Source of the DNA: Anabaena sp. FACHB-1237
Lineage (GTDB): Bacteria; Cyanobacteriota; Cyanobacteriia; Cyanobacteriales; Nostocaceae
Reading direction: 5' to 3'
DNA: 64,000 nucleotides
Assembly (NCBI RefSeq): GCF_014696225.1
Contig: NZ_JACJPV010000005.1
Span: 62,001 to 126,000, forward strand
Below the pieces are notes generated by a model that had not been told where the DNA came from, ran no database searches, and was given only the letters and a program-made list of their open reading frames with translations. Both the position numbers and the translations under genes were made by a program. Positions 34,461-43,175 of the stretch are shown here, piece after piece. Position 1 is the stretch's first letter, and each line of letters begins with the position of its first letter.

Positions 34461-34582
34461 AAATCTTGATCTTCTAATATTGTATGGTTTTATGCTTTTC
34501 ATGCTTTTCATGCTTTTTAGGTTTTATAAACTTTTTTCCTATTCCTTAGTCTCTATCTACAGAGATAAATTTTTTCATATCC

Positions 34583-34716
34583 CCCAGATCCCGGACTTCT
34601 CCCAGATCCCGGACTTCTCCCAGATCCCGGACTTCTCCCAGATCCCGGACTTCTCCCAGATCCCGGACTTCTCCCAGATCCCGGACTTCTTAAAGAAGTC
34701 CGGGATCTTTATCTTT
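34583..34716. repeat. 18-bp tandem array of half-hairpins ending in a full hairpin
   Basis: CCAGATCCCGGACTTCTC repeats six times with an 18-bp period. Only the last copy is followed by the complementary arm (TTAAAGAAGTCCGGGATCT). The left arm of the palindrome has thus been amplified without its partner. An open frame across it (SQIPDF repeats) is an artefact of the period. Confidence 0.9.
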
Positions 34717-34726
34717 ATTATTAATA

Positions 34727-35812
34727 CTATGGGTTTTGACGAAATTTAGCTTTCATTTCTTGTAATTCTTTCTCTATTGGATCATTAGCTTGTGGTTTTC
34801 CTTGACTACTTGTAAATTGAGTTTTCATTTCTTGTAATTCTCTCTCAATAGCCGGATCTCTGGCAATAACTGGTTTAATAGGAGTAGTTGGTAATGTTGT
34901 ACTTGGTTGTTTAGGTTTTTGGCTAAGATTTGGGTTGACATGGTTTAAATCTTGAATAATTTCTGCAACTTTTTGATATCTTTGACTAGGAATAGATTCA
35001 ACCATTTTATTAATAATGTTAGTTAATTGTTGACTTACAGGAGTCTTTAAGAAATGTTGCCAAATCCACACTCCATTATGACTATCATAACTATCAAAAG
35101 GCGATCGCCCAGTTAACAAATTAATACAAGTCACTCCTAAACTATAAATATCACTGGCAAAAATAGCCTTTCCTCGCATTTGTTCTGGTGCTACATATTC
35201 AGGACTGCCAATACTTGTACCTGTCTGATTTAAAGCAGTAGCCGTAGCTGATTTTGCCGCACCAAAATCCACAATTACTAATTTATTATCACTACTACGA
35301 CGAATAATATTTTCTGGTTTAATATCCCTATGTATCACTTTTTTATTATGACAGAATTGCAATACTGGCAATAAATCATTTAACAATAATCTAATTTTAT
35401 CTTCATTAAAAACACCATTTTTTATTAATTCTTGATGTAAATTTAAACCATTAATAAATTCTTGCACTAAATATTGTCTATTATCCTGTGTAAAATATGC
35501 TAACAACTCAGGTATTTGCGGATGTTGTCCTAAATCATCTAATTGTACTGCTTCTTGATTAAATAATTCTATTGCCTTTTGTGCGGTATTTGTTCCTTGT
35601 GCTTGCGGGTAAAACTGTTTAATCACACATGGAGGTTTAGAAGGTTTATCTTCATCCACTGCTAAAAAAGTTCTCCCAAAACCACCTTGTCCGATAGGTT
35701 TAATAGCGCGGTAACGCTCTTTCAATAATAGTTTAGTACCACAAGTTAAACAAAACTTGACATCATCAGGGTTTTCTGGTTTAGAACAGTGAGCATGAAG
35801 ACAATAACTCAT
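34727..35812 (-). CDS. Ser/Thr protein kinase with N-terminal zinc ribbon
   Basis: 361 aa. Residues 4-26 hold CLHAHCSKPENPDDVKF then CLTCG, a zinc ribbon seen in several cyanobacterial Spk kinases. The kinase domain includes IGQGGFGRTF, the HRDIKPEN catalytic loop, DFGAAK, and GSPEYVAPEQ in the activation segment, all canonical. A proline/threonine-rich linker leads to two copies of a short motif (ERELQEMKTQF and EKELQEMKAKF), probably a docking element. There is no membrane segment. The substrate is unknown. The candidate RNA at 35885-36150 lies directly upstream on the same strand. Confidence 0.93.
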   Translation of the reverse strand: MSYCLHAHCSKPENPDDVKFCLTCGTKLLLKERYRAIKPIGQGGFGRTFLAVDEDKPSKPPCVIKQFYPQAQGTNTAQKAIELFNQEAVQLDDLGQHPQIPELLAYFTQDNRQYLVQEFINGLNLHQELIKNGVFNEDKIRLLLNDLLPVLQFCHNKKVIHRDIKPENIIRRSSDNKLVIVDFGAAKSATATALNQTGTSIGSPEYVAPEQMRGKAIFASDIYSLGVTCINLLTGRSPFDSYDSHNGVWIWQHFLKTPVSQQLTNIINKMVESIPSQRYQKVAEIIQDLNHVNPNLSQKPKQPSTTLPTTPIKPVIARDPAIERELQEMKTQFTSSQGKPQANDPIEKELQEMKAKFRQNP

Positions 35813-35884
35813 AATTTTAGATTTAGAGATTTAGATTATTGATTGTGATTCTATTTCTAATTCTATCTTTTATGTACCAAAACC

Positions 35885-36150
35885 TAAAAACCCGATCAAG
35901 ATTGACCGGGTTTTGAGCGAATTTAGAGATTTCAAATGGGTAAACTTAATAAGTTGATAATAAGGTGGACTGGGAAAACACAAACTAGGCATCTTAATGT
36001 TTTTCCGCTTTGGGATTTGGTTTAACCACTTACAGATGGTCTTTTGCCACTTTTTATTAAATAATGCTGTCGTTTGTCCGGGCTAATGATGGAGGACACT
36101 GGATCAATCGCCCCTTTGTTTTTTTTACTCTGTGTCCTGATGCTTTTAAT
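35885..36150 (-). ncRNA. Candidate non-coding RNA with intrinsic terminator
   Basis: This spacer has no reading frame worth calling, yet is less AT-rich than its surroundings. Read on the minus strand it ends in AAACCCGGTCAA-TCT-TGATCGGGTTTTTAG, a good Rho-independent terminator at 35888-35914. It also has a long-range stem GGACAC...GTGTCC (36096-36139) and a GCCCGGAC segment, all suggesting a structured RNA of about 200-260 nt. I could not match it to 6S RNA, SRP RNA, RNase P RNA or tmRNA by eye. It could also be the long leader of the kinase gene, though the terminator would then cut it off. Confidence 0.3.
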
Positions 36151-36336
36151 ATAGCACCGTTTTTTCTGATGAGATCATTTATTTACTAAACTTGATGTTT
36201 CTTAAAATTCCTTAACATTTGCTCGGAGCAAATGCCGTAAATTCGTGGTGATGATATTGATTTTTAGTAGAAATTTTATTTGTACAGCATTTACATACAT
36301 ATTGCATACATAATTACATCTTATAAACATATATAA

Positions 36337-36368
36337 GATACCCGACTTCTTAAAGAAGTCGGGTATCT
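36337..36368. repeat. Hairpin-family repeat
   Basis: GATACCCGACTTCTT/AAGAAGTCGGGTATC: the base change C to A near the tip of the left arm is matched by G to T in the right arm, so pairing is kept. The rest of 36151-36740 shows nothing else I can support apart from a short R3-core relative (GCAGGCATCTTGCCTG) at 36687-36702. Confidence 0.7.
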
Positions 36369-36751
36369 GGCGATTGAGGTCTGATTTATTAATGCTATAG
36401 ATATGAAAAGAAAAACAAATCAATAAAATTTTAATAATTTTCATAAATCGTAGTGAATGTTACACACAATTATGAAATCAGTAGTTAGGATTGAAAAAAT
36501 GTTGAATCAATCTAGGAAAAGCCAACAAAAATCATTATTTCCCTCAATTCTTTTCTGTCATAGAAAGTTATTAATAGGAGTTTAACGTTCCCAAACAAAA
36601 TATTCTCCAAACATCCTCATAAAGTTTTGAAAATTGAATGAAAAGCAATAGAGAAAAGTAATTTACCCATCTGAAAAAATGTAGTGCAGGCATCTTGCCT
36701 GAAATATTGGCATAATTTTGAGATTTTTCGACACCCGAAAAGGAGTTTACC

Positions 36752-37012
36752 ATGCCTCAACAAATGTGCTGGTTATCTAAGTCTAGTGGTGATGATGAGA
36801 AGATTTTGTATTTACAAATAGCACCGGGACAACCTTGGCGGCCTTATACAGCGTTTCCCCAATTTTCAGTTCCAGATTATCGTATTCCTGGTGGTTCAAA
36901 GGGTTGGGCAACCTATCAGAAACTATTGAAAGCAGGTTGGACATTAGTACCTAGTGCTAGGGCAAGTGAGTTTTCTACTAAGATTATTGTAGAGGCAACT
37001 GTTAATAGTTAA
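36752..37012 (+). CDS. Conserved small protein of unknown function
   Basis: 86 aa with a clear Shine-Dalgarno sequence (AAAGGAG) 9 bp before the ATG, so very likely translated. Rich in aromatic and Pro/Gly residues (IAPGQPWRPYTAFPQF, VPDYRIPGGSKGWATYQKLLKAGWTLVPSARA). Soluble, with no signal peptide. The pattern GWATYQKLLKAGWTLV looks like a small alpha/beta fold found widely in cyanobacteria. I do not know its function. It is followed at once by a strong hairpin terminator. Confidence 0.75.
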   Translation: MPQQMCWLSKSSGDDEKILYLQIAPGQPWRPYTAFPQFSVPDYRIPGGSKGWATYQKLLKAGWTLVPSARASEFSTKIIVEATVNS

Positions 37013-37026
37013 ATAGTAGATGATTC

Positions 37027-37059
37027 AGATCCCCGACTTCTTAAAGAAGTCGGGGATCT
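37027..37059. terminator. Hairpin terminator (family repeat)
   Basis: A perfect stem AGATCCCCGACTTCTT/AAGAAGTCGGGGATCT followed by TATTTATTTT. It sits between two convergent genes and could serve both. Confidence 0.75.
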
Positions 37060-37075
37060 TATTTATTTTATGAAC

Positions 37076-37627
37076 TTATGAAACTTGTAATTCTGCTAAT
37101 CTTCCCAAAACTTCCTTACTGTGAATTGTCGGCGCAACTTTTACAAAAGTTTCCCTTAAAATACCTTGAGGATCAATAATAAAAGTATGGCGCATAGAAG
37201 ACACTCCCAACCATGAACCATACATTTTACTAACTTCACCTTTTGTATCAGCTAAAAGAGGAAACTTCAAACCTTCAGAATCACAAAATTCTGCATGAGA
37301 ATTAACATCATCAGCACTCACACCAATAATCTGTGTATTTTTGGCAATGTATTTAGGTAAATCTTCTTGAAAACGCCGCGCTTCAATGGTACAACCAGAA
37401 GTAAAATCTTGGGGATAAAAATACAAAACTACCCATTTTCCACGATAATCACTTAATGAAATTTCTCCATTTCCTACATTAGTTGGTAAGGTAAATTCCG
37501 GTGCAGGCTGATTAATTGCTGGTAATTTACCACCTAATGCTGTGGCACTAGGCATAAAGTTAAACCAATTAATCACTGTTAAGCAAATGGCAAATAAAAT
37601 GATGATAAAATTGCGACGAAAAATCAT
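37076..37627 (-). CDS. Peroxiredoxin, PrxQ/BCP type, exported
   Basis: 183 aa from the ATG at 37627; a start nine codons upstream is possible. An N-terminal hydrophobic segment (FIIILFAICLTVINWF) ending near PSATALG suggests export to the periplasm or thylakoid lumen. The peroxidatic Cys is in FTSGCTIEARRF. In typical PrxQ a resolving Cys follows five residues later, but here that position is Arg. Another Cys lies in AEFCDSEG further on. It reduces H2O2 or alkyl hydroperoxides, but its thiol mechanism is probably atypical 2-Cys or 1-Cys. Confidence 0.9.
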   Translation of the reverse strand: MIFRRNFIIILFAICLTVINWFNFMPSATALGGKLPAINQPAPEFTLPTNVGNGEISLSDYRGKWVVLYFYPQDFTSGCTIEARRFQEDLPKYIAKNTQIIGVSADDVNSHAEFCDSEGLKFPLLADTKGEVSKMYGSWLGVSSMRHTFIIDPQGILRETFVKVAPTIHSKEVLGRLAELQVS

Positions 37628-37667
37628 GATTCTCAACAACAAAATACTTAACACAAGTTTACATCAT

Positions 37668-37916
37668 TTATGAGTGATTTGTGGATGATTCTGGTGGATT
37701 TTCTATACTTTCCATATATTGACTATCTATCAAAAAAGTACCTTTACTTAAACGAATACCCCAATAACCTCCGGGACGACGGTCAATAACTATACCTTCT
37801 TCCCCTAGTGTAATAATATCAGGAGGACGTAACATAGGCATAGAATCAGCAGTTTTTACGTATGTAGGTAGGGCAATAATGCGAACTTTACTACCTATAG
37901 GAAACTCTGGCGACAT
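37668..37916 (-). CDS. sipA: SipA, NblS-interacting regulator (DUF3148)
   Basis: 82 aa, the usual size. VRIIALPTYVKTADSMPMLRPPD followed by GEEGIVIDRRPGGYWGIRLSKGTFLIDSQY is the DUF3148/SipA signature. In Synechococcus SipA binds the histidine kinase NblS and stimulates its activity in high-light and stress signalling. The fold is an SH3-like barrel. It lies 41 bp upstream of the peroxiredoxin start on the same strand, so the two could be co-transcribed. Confidence 0.87.
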   Translation of the reverse strand: MSPEFPIGSKVRIIALPTYVKTADSMPMLRPPDIITLGEEGIVIDRRPGGYWGIRLSKGTFLIDSQYMESIENPPESSTNHS

Positions 37917-37968
37917 GAGGCAATAATTCCTATAATTAATGATTTAATCTCATTAAGACTTAACTAGT

Positions 37969-38055
37969 GTAAGGTGCGTCAGACAGCATAAATAATGTAA
38001 ATAAACAGGTTATTGATATCTGACGTACTCTACTAATTTTCTAATTGGGTAAGTC
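37969..38055 (-). repeat. MITE-like repeat R1, degraded, inverted
   Basis: TAAGGTGCGTCAGACAGC at the left and GGTAAGTCC at the right; outer parts are lost. The spacer 38056-38303 is otherwise AT-rich without visible features. Confidence 0.7.
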
Positions 38056-38303
38056 CGGTTGATTTAACCAATTTATTCCTGTAAATTCTACATTATTTTG
38101 TCAGAGAAAATACTTAAAAAACCATTAAAAAACCATTGATAAAATCAGGGTAGCTTTCAGTTTGATAGCAAAAGGAATCACTTTTCTTTTTGATTTATTC
38201 TTTATTTAGTTTTTATGTATTTTGATGACAAATAATTACAAATATTATATGATCTGGGTAATTTAATGTTTACAATCTAATTAATGTCATTGAGGATCAG
38301 GTC

Positions 38304-38444
38304 ATGTACAAAAACATTGGTCTAGCAATATCTACATTGGCCAAACCAATACTTCTGGTAACGATATTTAACTTATCACTACAGTCAATCTCTGTAGCAG
38401 AACCACAAGGATTTAAAACCCCTAGCGGTAATATTTTTAGCTAA
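38304..38444 (+). pseudogene. Truncated secreted protein (FKTPSGNI motif)
   Basis: A 46-codon frame with a signal-peptide-like N terminus (IGLAISTLAKPILLVTIFNL, then SISVAEPQ) followed by GFKTPSGNIFS and a stop. FxTPSGNIxC is the start of a small secreted domain family (DUF6636-like), where Cys and about 80 residues should follow. Here the frame ends exactly there. It is either a fragment left by deletion or an expressed short secreted peptide. Confidence 0.45.
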
Positions 38445-38469
38445 AATCACCACACAATCAACAAGAAAC

Positions 38470-39825
38470 ATGACATTTATAGTCCCCAGTAATTACAATT
38501 TTTTAGGCAGATTTTACCGACTAGCTAGTATTAGTATTTTGGCTAATATGATGGTTCCTTTAGCTGGTTTAGTAGATATTGCTTTTTTAGGACATTTAAC
38601 AGATATTCGACATTTAGCAGGAGTAATTCTTGCCACTATTCTGTTTGATTATCTCTATCGTGTGTTAAAATTTATGCGTTCTAGCACTAATGCAATTACG
38701 GCGCAAGCAGTGGGTAAGGATGATGATAAAGCTGTAATTTTAGCTGGTTTACGCAGTGGTTTAATAGCTTTAATAGTGGGTTTAGTTATTATTTTATTGC
38801 AATATCCTTTGCAAAAAATTGGTTTCTTTATTTTGAGTGGTTCTTCTGATATTGAAACGGCGGGAGTTGATTATTTTTATGCGCGAATTTGGGCAGCACC
38901 TGCGGTATTATTGAATTTTGTTTTATTTGGTTGGTTTTTGGGTAGAGAAATGAATTGGGTAATGTTATTAATGTCTATGGTGGGTAATGTTTCTAATGTT
39001 ATCTTAGATTATTTCATGATTTCTAAATGGGGTTGGGCTAGTGCTGGAGCAGGTTTAGCAACGGCGTTAAGTCAATATTTAGCTTTACTTATTGGTTTAA
39101 TTTGGATGGTTTTTACTATTCCTTGGCAAGTTGTACCATCTGCTATTAAAGAATTATTTCATTGGGTATCTTTGAAAGAAACTTTTGTTTTAAAGGCTAA
39201 TATTTTGATCAGGTTTATAATCTTAATTTCTGTCTATTCTATTTTTACTAATTTGAGTGCATCTATGGGAACAAATGTGTTAGCACAAAATGGTTTATTA
39301 TTACAAATTGCTCTATTGAGTCAATTTACAATTAATGGTGTGGGAATGACAACACAAACTATGATCGGTAATTTTAAAAGTAAAGGTAATTCCCAACAAA
39401 TGATCCCTGTTTTAATAGTTGCTGTAGTTACTAGTGTAGTCATAGCATTAGGCTTTTCTAGTACATCTATTTTGTTTCCTGATCACGTTTTTGGATTATT
39501 AACTAATCATACAGAAATAAATCAAGATATTAATCAATTTACGATTTGGTTATTACCTATTTCAGTAATTACAGGAATTACTTTTGTTTTGGAAGGTTAT
39601 TTTATTGGTTTAAAGGAAGGTGGAATTTTACGCAATGCGGTATTAATATCTTTTTTTGTGGCTTTTATTCCTGTATTAATTGCAGCTTGGTATTTCCACA
39701 ATAATCATTTATTGTGGTCTACTTTGTTATCTTATATGACTAGTAATATGATTTTTTTGGCTGTCTCTATACCGCAAACATTGCCAGTTAAAGTTACAGA
39801 TGAACTGACAGATAAAACTGCCTAA
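38470..39825 (+). CDS. MATE-family efflux transporter (DinF subfamily)
   Basis: 451 aa with twelve predicted membrane helices, the normal build of MATE antiporters, which export drugs, metabolites or toxins in exchange for H+ or Na+. The first helix (LASISILANMMVPLAGLVDIAFLGHL) has the conserved Pro-Leu-Gly-Asp pattern of the DinF branch. KFMRSSTNAITAQAVGKDD is the loop after helix 2. No biosynthetic genes adjoin it, so the substrate is unknown. It ends at a strong hairpin shared with the convergent Spy-like gene. Confidence 0.92.
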   Translation: MTFIVPSNYNFLGRFYRLASISILANMMVPLAGLVDIAFLGHLTDIRHLAGVILATILFDYLYRVLKFMRSSTNAITAQAVGKDDDKAVILAGLRSGLIALIVGLVIILLQYPLQKIGFFILSGSSDIETAGVDYFYARIWAAPAVLLNFVLFGWFLGREMNWVMLLMSMVGNVSNVILDYFMISKWGWASAGAGLATALSQYLALLIGLIWMVFTIPWQVVPSAIKELFHWVSLKETFVLKANILIRFIILISVYSIFTNLSASMGTNVLAQNGLLLQIALLSQFTINGVGMTTQTMIGNFKSKGNSQQMIPVLIVAVVTSVVIALGFSSTSILFPDHVFGLLTNHTEINQDINQFTIWLLPISVITGITFVLEGYFIGLKEGGILRNAVLISFFVAFIPVLIAAWYFHNNHLLWSTLLSYMTSNMIFLAVSIPQTLPVKVTDELTDKTA

Positions 39826-39834
39826 AACATCAAT

Positions 39835-39874
39835 CCCCAAATTATTTAACTTGAATAAACTTAAATAATTGGGG
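39835..39874. terminator. Bidirectional hairpin terminator
   Basis: CCCCAAATTATTTAA and TTAAATAATTGGGG pair almost perfectly around an 11-nt loop, between two convergent genes. Confidence 0.8.
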
Positions 39875-39900
39875 GATATGTTTTAAATAAATGGAATCAA

Positions 39901-40401
39901 TTATTGGAAGTTTCCATTTTGCTGACGAGAACGCATATTTTGTTTAAATTTTTCCAGTTTGGCTTTTTGTTCAGGAGTTAAAACACCTTCCATTCCTTTT
40001 TTTGCTGATTCTCTAGCTGCTTTAATTTCTTTCTTTTGTGCATCAGTTAAATTTAAAGACTCAAATATATTTTCTTTATCTCTACCTCTGCCTTCCAATT
40101 TTTGATTGCCATTTTTTCTCGCTTCGTGTCGTGCTTTCATTTGTGCTTTTGCTGCTTCTAATTTTGCTCTTTGTTGAGGAGTTAATACAGATTCAATTTT
40201 TACACGGGTACTTTCATGAATTTGTTTGAGTTGCGCTTTTTGTGCATCTGTTAAATTCAATTTACTAAAAGGACTTTTTTCCATTGTTTCCTGTTCTGGT
40301 GGTGGTGGATTGTCACCCATTTGCGCTTGAGCTATAAAAGGTGTGGCTGTTAAAGCTAGAGCAAAAGTACCAGCTATAAGTGATAGTGTTTTAATTTTCA
40401 T
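39901..40401 (-). CDS. Spy/CpxP-like periplasmic protein
   Basis: 166 aa from the ATG at 40401, with GGAG 6 bp upstream; a start four codons earlier is possible. The signal peptide ends near AQAQMG. Two similar halves each contain LTDAQK (LNLTDAQKAQLKQI and LNLTDAQKKEIKAA) and LTPQQRAKLE or LTPEQKAKLE, the LTxxQ motifs of the Spy/CpxP family. Those are ATP-independent periplasmic chaperones or stress-signal inhibitors, often controlled by the neighbouring two-component system. A histidine kinase and regulator are encoded divergently 199 bp away, which suggests a stress-response unit. Confidence 0.87.
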   Translation of the reverse strand: MKIKTLSLIAGTFALALTATPFIAQAQMGDNPPPPEQETMEKSPFSKLNLTDAQKAQLKQIHESTRVKIESVLTPQQRAKLEAAKAQMKARHEARKNGNQKLEGRGRDKENIFESLNLTDAQKKEIKAARESAKKGMEGVLTPEQKAKLEKFKQNMRSRQQNGNFQ

Positions 40402-40599
40402 AATCTGCTCCATGCTTGCTTTGTTGTTTATGGTTTGTTGTTTGTTTTTCTATGTTTTTATCATAATCCTTTACTTGAGTAATGACATGAGAAAAAAGTC
40501 ATATCTTTACCCGTTACTTTAGTCATGGTTACTTTATTCACCATAATATATACAATAAAATAAGATTCGTGACTTCTGAATATTACAATCAATAAATCT

Positions 40600-41796
40600 A
40601 TGAATAAACCTATTCAATTTGATAATCATCCATTTAGATTTCTCCTTTATTTAGAATGGATACTATTAGGATTTTCAGTTTTTATGGTACTTTTGCCATC
40701 TGCTTCTCCACGTTTTCCTAGTGATTTTCCTGAAATAACAATTTGCAGTTTAACTATTTTCGGTGTTATGGGTTTATGGTTGCCAACTCAGAATAAACCT
40801 CAAAAAATACTCTATACATCTATACAAGTATTTTTAATTATAATTACTGGCTTTTTTGGTGGAAGAACTGCTAGATTATTTCCTTTTTTGTATTTAATTT
40901 TAGTCACTCGTAGCTGTTTAATTTTTCAGCTTCCTGGCAGATTAATAGTAACTTTATTATCGTTTATTCTATTCTTAATGAGTCTGAAACAACGAATTCC
41001 ACATCGGATAATGTCACCTTTTGAACAAGAAAGATTTCACTTTTTCAGTTTTAGTTTAGCGGTACTTTTTGGATTAAGTTTGGTATTTGTTTTATTATTA
41101 ATGAATGCAGTTTTATCTGAAAGAGAAAGTCGAGAAAAGTTAGCATCTGCTAACCAAAAATTACGAGAATATGCTTTAAAAATACAAAATCAAGCTACTT
41201 TAGAAGAACGTAATCGTATCGCTAGAGAAATTCATGATTCTCTAGGTCATTCTCTCACAGCTTTGAATTTACAATTAGAAACTGCTTTGAAATTATCAAA
41301 AACTGATATTCCTAGAGCGATCACTTTTTTAATAACAGCTAAAGAATTGGGTTCAAAAGCATTACAGGATGTGCGTCAGTCGGTTTCTACCATGCGATCG
41401 CAACATCTTAATGGTATGTCTTTAGCACCAGCAATTAATACCCTAATTACTGATTTTCACCGTTATAACGGCATTTTACCGCAATGTCAAATTTCTATTA
41501 ATTCTCCTTTATCAATGGAAATTACTAACCCTATTTATCGCATTATTCAAGAATCATTAACTAATATTTCTAAATATGCCAAAGCTACAGAAATTAATTT
41601 ACAATTAACTACCACATTCGACAAATTGACATTAATTATCCAAGACAATGGTAAAGGTTTTGATTTACAACAAAATACCACTGGGTTTGGATTACAAAGT
41701 ATGCGCGATCGCACTCTGGCTTTAGGAGGAGAATTTCAAATTAATACCCAACTAGGAGCAGGTTGTCAAATTATTGTGGAAATTCCTTTATCATAA
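40600..41796 (+). CDS. Membrane sensor histidine kinase, NarL-partner type
   Basis: 398 aa. About five to six N-terminal membrane helices (residues about 12-170) are followed by a short coiled coil. The HisKA_3 phosphoacceptor sequence is EERNRIAREIHDSLGHSL, with His near 213. The ATPase domain includes IIQESLTNISKYAKA and DNGKGFD...GFGLQSMRDR. This is the LiaS/DesK architecture that senses the membrane or cell-envelope state. The response-regulator gene starts 38 bp downstream. The divergent Spy-like gene suggests envelope stress as signal. Confidence 0.94.
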   Translation: MNKPIQFDNHPFRFLLYLEWILLGFSVFMVLLPSASPRFPSDFPEITICSLTIFGVMGLWLPTQNKPQKILYTSIQVFLIIITGFFGGRTARLFPFLYLILVTRSCLIFQLPGRLIVTLLSFILFLMSLKQRIPHRIMSPFEQERFHFFSFSLAVLFGLSLVFVLLLMNAVLSERESREKLASANQKLREYALKIQNQATLEERNRIAREIHDSLGHSLTALNLQLETALKLSKTDIPRAITFLITAKELGSKALQDVRQSVSTMRSQHLNGMSLAPAINTLITDFHRYNGILPQCQISINSPLSMEITNPIYRIIQESLTNISKYAKATEINLQLTTTFDKLTLIIQDNGKGFDLQQNTTGFGLQSMRDRTLALGGEFQINTQLGAGCQIIVEIPLS

Positions 41797-41834
41797 ATAA
41801 ACGTTTGAATATCTCAAGAGATCACTGAACTACT

Positions 41835-42482
41835 ATGATTACTATTTTACTTGTGGATGATCAAAGCTTAATCCGTCAAGGCTTAAAAGCATTATTAGAA
41901 TTAGAGCCAGATTTAAAAATTATTGGAGAAGCAGAAAATGGCGAAAATGCCATTAAATTAGTTACTGAATTACATCCTGATGTAATCTTAATGGATATTA
42001 GAATGCCGATTATGGATGGAGTAGCTGCTACTAAACAAATTATGACTCAGTTTCCGCAAACTAAAATATTAGTGCTGACCACTTTTGATGATGATGAATA
42101 TGTCAAAGCCGCCTTAAAAAATGGTGCTATTGGTTACTTACTTAAAGATACCCCTTCTGAAGAATTAGCGATCGCCATTCGCGCAGTCAATAAGGGATAC
42201 TCCCAACTTAGTCCAGGAATAGTCACAAAACTCCTCAACGAATTTGATCCTAGTCCATCCATACCAGATAACTTAACCGAACTTACCCCCAGAGAAAAAG
42301 AAGTTTTGCGCTTAATTGCCATAGGTGCTAAAAATCGAGAAATAGCAGAAAAACTTTACATCTGTGAAGGTACAGTTAAAAATCATGTAACAAATATTCT
42401 TAATAGGCTGAACTTGAGAGACCGTACACAAGCAGCAATTTTTGCCAACACATTTTTAGGGTACTTAGAAGAAAATACATAA
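41835..42482 (+). CDS. NarL/FixJ-family response regulator
   Basis: 215 aa. The receiver domain begins [16 protein letters not shown] and has the phospho-Asp in [14 protein letters not shown] near residue 54. The LuxR-type helix-turn-helix ([22 protein letters not shown]...[12 protein letters not shown]) occupies residues 150-210. It is the cognate regulator of the preceding kinase and likely controls the operon and the divergent Spy-like gene. A weak hairpin-family remnant (CCATTTCTTGAAGAAATTGG) follows the stop. Confidence 0.95.
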   Translation: MITILLVDDQSLIRQGLKALLELEPDLKIIGEAENGENAIKLVTELHPDVILMDIRMPIMDGVAATKQIMTQFPQTKILVLTTFDDDEYVKAALKNGAIGYLLKDTPSEELAIAIRAVNKGYSQLSPGIVTKLLNEFDPSPSIPDNLTELTPREKEVLRLIAIGAKNREIAEKLYICEGTVKNHVTNILNRLNLRDRTQAAIFANTFLGYLEENT

Positions 42483-42667
42483 ACAATGTTGGAGTGATGC
42501 TTATTGTTAATTAACCTCCATTTCTTGAAGAAATTGGGGATTTTTATTATTTTTCAATCTTTACATAACTAAATACATTCATGCTGTTTATGTCATATTT
42601 TTTACATTTCCACAACAATATTACTTTATTTGTATTTTTGGTATTTTTGGTATTTTTGTATTGTATT

Positions 42668-42747
42668 AAGCTGTTGTGCTTTTAATTTGGATAATAGATG
42701 CAAGCAAGATGCTTGCACTACAGTAATTTTAGGTTTTTTAGTTATAC
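42668..42747 (-). repeat. Dispersed repeat R3, shortened inverted copy
   Basis: AGCTGTTGTGCTTTTAATTT at the left, core GCAAGCAAGATGCTTGC and TTAGGTTTTTTAGTTATAC at the right. It abuts the R1 copy that follows. Confidence 0.8.
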
Positions 42748-42750
42748 ATA

Positions 42751-42885
42751 GAACTTACGCAAGTGTCACACTAAAAAATCTGTTGTAGGGCGCGTCAGAT
42801 ATGAACAATTTGGTTATTTAGATGATTTATACTGTCTGACGTGGTTGGTGAGCTTATCGAACCACACCCTACCAATGTGCTAGTT
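42751..42885 (+). repeat. MITE-like repeat R1, long form
   Basis: GAACTTACGCAAGTGTCACA at the left, TCTGACGTGGTTGG and the nested GAGCTTATCGAACCAC block, and a decayed right end. The spacer 42886-43175 is otherwise AT-rich with no feature I can support. Confidence 0.85.
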
Positions 42886-43175
42886 TGTTAATTTTTATAT
42901 CAAAATTACGGATTTGTGAAAATAAATAATAAACTAGAAATCTGCTTGAATCGCTACCAAGTAAGTCAACACAATAAAATCCAGATATGTTTATTTTTGT
43001 AAAAACCGTAAAATACCCTTATTTATAAAGTATTTCATTAATTTACATTTAGTTACACAGCTTGATTACTTAACGGGGACTTACTTAGACAACATCAGGA
43101 ATTTGAACAGGAGCGCGTCTAGCGATAAATCAGACTTTGATATTTATATATAAACTAAAGTTGAGAAAAGATGCT

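Noticed and set aside
34480..34749. Open frame with SQIPDF repeats
   Set aside because: Artefact of the 18-bp repeat period, overlapping the neighbouring genes' ends and lacking a ribosome-binding site.
36202..36444. 80-codon minus-strand frame
   Set aside because: Runs across a hairpin-family repeat and AT-rich spacer; composition not gene-like.
36571..36753. 60-codon minus-strand frame upstream of the small protein gene
   Set aside because: Low-complexity, overlaps the promoter/RBS region of the well-supported + strand gene, no recognisable features.
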